Shown here one piece after another: positions 6,234 to 8,181 of a stretch of 8,181 bases of DNA. Below the pieces are notes generated by a model that saw only the letters and a program-made list of their open reading frames with translations, was not told the origin of the DNA and ran no database searches. The position numbers were made by a program, and so were the translations under genes. The number at the start of each line of letters is the position of its first letter. Position 1 is the first letter of the stretch. This DNA is from Paracoccaceae bacterium (GTDB taxonomy: Bacteria > Pseudomonadota > Alphaproteobacteria > Rhodobacterales > Rhodobacteraceae), in contig SKOX01000060.1 of NCBI GenBank assembly GCA_007119835.1, forward strand, positions 1-8,181, written 5' to 3'.

Positions 6234-7112
6234 ATGGGTCGCAGTCTGAAGGTCGGCGTCGCCCAGTTCGCAAGCGCGATCGGCGACGTCGACGCCAATC
6301 TCGAGAGCCATCTCGCCTGGATCGCCGAGGGCCGCGCGGCCGGCCTCGACCTGCTCGTGATGCCCGAGGTCTCGCTCACGGGCCATTTCGGCGTCGAGGC
6401 CCTGCTCGACGCCGCTATGCGCCGCGACGACCCCCGCCTCGCCCGCCTCGCGGCGGCCTGCGGCGAGATGACCGTCATCGCCGGCTTCATCGAGGAGGGG
6501 CGCGGCGCGCAGTTCTACAACGCCGCCGCCGTCCTGCGCGACGGCCGCCTCGTCTACATCCATCGCAAGGTCAACCTGCCGAGCTATGGCCGCCTCGAGG
6601 AGGGCAAGCATTACGCCGCCGGCCGCTTCGTCGACAATTTCCGCCTCGACGACGACTGGGCCGCGGGCCTGTTGATCTGCGCCGACGTCTGGAACCCCGC
6701 GCTCGCCCACCTCGCATTCCTGCACGGCGCCACACTTCTCATCTGCCCGGTAAGCTCCGGCGTCGAGGCGGTCGGCATCGACTTCGACAACCCCGGCGGC
6801 TGGGCGCTGACCATGCGCTTCTACGCCATGATGTACGGCGCCCCCGCGATCATGGCCAACCGCACCGGCACCGAGCGCGACCTCACCTTCTGGGGCGGCT
6901 CGCGCATCATCGACGCCTTCGGCCGCGAGCTCGCGGTCGCGGGCTCGGGCGAGGAGCTCGTCACCGCCGCTCTCGACTTCGAGCAGGTGCGCCGCGCCCG
7001 CCACCTCCTGCCCACCGTGCGCGACAGCAATATCGGCCTCGTCCACCGCGAGACCGCGCGCCTGATCGAGACCCTCGGCGTGCCCGACTTCGTGCGCGGC
7101 GACAGCATGTGA
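6234..7112 (+). CDS. Nitrilase-superfamily carbon-nitrogen hydrolase
   Basis: A complete 292-residue cytoplasmic enzyme. The superfamily Glu-Lys-Cys triad is present: Glu45 in VMPEVSLTG, Lys112 in HRKVNLPSYG and Cys149 in LICADVWNP. A second conserved Glu is in LEEGKHY (Glu122/123). Members hydrolyse nitriles, amides or carbamoyl groups through a thioester on the Cys. CADVWNP loosely recalls the CEDLWHP seen in amidase-type branches such as the glutaminase domain of NAD synthetases, so an amidase is more likely than a true nitrilase, but the subfamily is not settled. ATG 6234 has GGAGG (6225-6229) four bases upstream. The gene follows the binding-protein gene by 28 bases and precedes the dehydrogenase by 7 bases, so co-transcription is very likely. 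It may act on the imported solute or on a later intermediate; this is inference. Confidence 0.9.
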   Translation: MGRSLKVGVAQFASAIGDVDANLESHLAWIAEGRAAGLDLLVMPEVSLTGHFGVEALLDAAMRRDDPRLARLAAACGEMTVIAGFIEEGRGAQFYNAAAVLRDGRLVYIHRKVNLPSYGRLEEGKHYAAGRFVDNFRLDDDWAAGLLICADVWNPALAHLAFLHGATLLICPVSSGVEAVGIDFDNPGGWALTMRFYAMMYGAPAIMANRTGTERDLTFWGGSRIIDAFGRELAVAGSGEELVTAALDFEQVRRARHLLPTVRDSNIGLVHRETARLIETLGVPDFVRGDSM

Positions 7113-7119
7113 GGCCCCC

Positions 7120-8181
7120 GTGCGCGACTTCTTCCTGACCGACGACGACCGCGCCTTCCGCGCCGAGATCCGCGCCTTCCTCGACGCTGAGCTCGCCCCC
7201 TCGGCCCCCGCCATCGAGCGCGACGAGGACTGGGAGGCCGTCCGGCGTGTCGTGCGCGCCCTCGGCGCCGCCGGCTACATGAAGCTGATGTTCCGGGATC
7301 TCTACGACGGCCCGCTCAGCGCGCCCGGCCTCACCCACGCCACCATGCTGTCGGAGGAGGCTGCCTATCTGAACTACGCCTTCGAGACGACCATCGCCAC
7401 CGCTCTCTCCTGCGCCTACCCGCTGCACGCCCACGCGACCCCCGCGATCCGCGAGCGCTACCTCGCCCCGATCCTCGAGGGCACGGCCATCGGCTCGATC
7501 TGCATGACCGAGCCCAATGCCGGCTCCGACAGCGCCGGCATGGAGACCCGCATCCGCCGCGACGGCGACGCCTTCCGCATCGACGGCTTCAAGCGCTACA
7601 TCTCCAACGCCACCAAGTCCGACGTCTACATCGTCTGGGGCATCACCGACGCTTCCGTCGCCCCGCAGAAGGGCATGTCGGCCGTCGCGGTCCCGGCGGG
7701 CGCGCCCGGCCTCTCCTTCCCGCGAACCTACGACTTCATGGGCCGGCGCGGCTGCGTCGTCGGCGAGGTCGCCTTCGACGGCGTGCGCGTGCCGGTCGAG
7801 AACCTGCTCGGCGCCGAGAACGCGGGCTTTCGCATCATGCTCGGCGCCTTCAACTTCGAGCGCGTCATCCTCGGCGGCTCCGGCCTCGGCGTCGCCCGCT
7901 CGGCCTTCGACCTCGCCAAGGCGCACGCGCAAAGCCGTACCGCCTTCGGCCAGAAGCTCGGCCAGAAGCAGCTGATCTGGGACATGATCGCCGAGATGAG
8001 CTGGCGCATCGACGCGGCCGAACTGCTCACCTACCGCGCCGCGAAGATGTACGACGCCGGCCTCGACGGGAAGGCGCTGATGCGCGAGGCCGCCCAGGCC
8101 AAGCTCGTCTCCGCGGAGACGGCCGTCTTCTGCTCCGACCGCACCGTGCAGATCCTCGGCGGCGACGGCGTCACCCGCCAG
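7120..8181 (+). CDS. Acyl-CoA dehydrogenase family protein (3' truncated by window)
   Basis: An open frame from GTG 7120 to the window edge, 354 residues with no stop; the family is usually 375-395, so about 25-40 residues are missing. The start MRDFFLTDDDRAFRAEIRAFLD is typical for the family. TGAGG, overlapping the nitrilase stop (7110-7114), is a plausible ribosome site. The helical N-terminal domain is followed by the FAD/substrate motifs CMTEPNAGSDSAG (128-140) and GFKRYISNA (156-164). The C-terminal helical domain has SRTAFGQKLGQKQ (272-284) and QILGGDG (344-350). These flavoenzymes oxidise acyl-CoA thioesters to 2,3-enoyl-CoA, passing electrons to electron-transfer flavoprotein. Glu247 in NFERVILGG aligns by eye with the catalytic Glu of isovaleryl-CoA dehydrogenase (LERLVLAGG); the alternative catalytic Glu of the medium-chain type would lie beyond the edge. 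The substrate is unknown. A CaiA-like role on a betaine-CoA is possible from context only. Confidence 0.92.
   Translation, partial: MRDFFLTDDDRAFRAEIRAFLDAELAPSAPAIERDEDWEAVRRVVRALGAAGYMKLMFRDLYDGPLSAPGLTHATMLSEEAAYLNYAFETTIATALSCAYPLHAHATPAIRERYLAPILEGTAIGSICMTEPNAGSDSAGMETRIRRDGDAFRIDGFKRYISNATKSDVYIVWGITDASVAPQKGMSAVAVPAGAPGLSFPRTYDFMGRRGCVVGEVAFDGVRVPVENLLGAENAGFRIMLGAFNFERVILGGSGLGVARSAFDLAKAHAQSRTAFGQKLGQKQLIWDMIAEMSWRIDAAELLTYRAAKMYDAGLDGKALMREAAQAKLVSAETAVFCSDRTVQILGGDGVTRQ

Noticed and set aside
5294..6490. Minus-strand open frame of 398 codons
   Set aside because: It is antisense to the binding protein and the start of the nitrilase gene, both well supported on the + strand.
6207..7932. 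Two overlapping minus-strand open frames (335 and 323 codons)
   Set aside because: They are antisense to the nitrilase and acyl-CoA dehydrogenase genes, with Ala/Gly/Asp/Val-rich low-complexity translation.

Overview
The window is GC-rich DNA, about 70% in most genes by hand-counted samples. Its codons mostly end in G or C. Protein style and gene arrangement suggest an alphaproteobacterium, but no rRNA or lineage marker is present, so this is an inference. All recognisable genes lie on the + strand. I found no tRNA, rRNA, CRISPR array or intact insertion sequence.

Left part (1-2336). The window opens inside the C-terminal part of an RND-family efflux pump inner-membrane subunit (ends 1268). 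A 219-base gap follows, with an inverted repeat directly behind the stop codon. Then comes a membrane-anchored alpha/beta hydrolase of the Bem46/ABHD13/YfhR type with an intact Ser-Asp-His triad (1488-2336). A 409-base non-coding gap follows, holding several small repeats that may be regulatory.

Central and right part (2746-8181). Six closely packed genes look like one operon. The first four are permease, ATPase with CBS domains, permease and periplasmic binding protein. This is the order of the YehWXYZ/OsmU-type glycine betaine/choline ABC importers. A nitrilase-superfamily hydrolase and an acyl-CoA dehydrogenase (cut by the right edge) follow with gaps of only 28 and 7 bases. Uptake genes tied to two catabolic-type enzymes suggest import and breakdown of a quaternary-ammonium or related compound, rather than osmoprotection alone. 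The substrate cannot be read from the sequence.

Most notable points: the first permease appears to start at a CTG codon; a perfect GC hairpin sits between the second permease and the binding-protein gene; the binding-protein gene has a local GC dip; and a short palindrome lies just upstream of the operon. Nothing here is clearly a new biological system. The coupling of transporter, nitrilase and dehydrogenase is the best lead.
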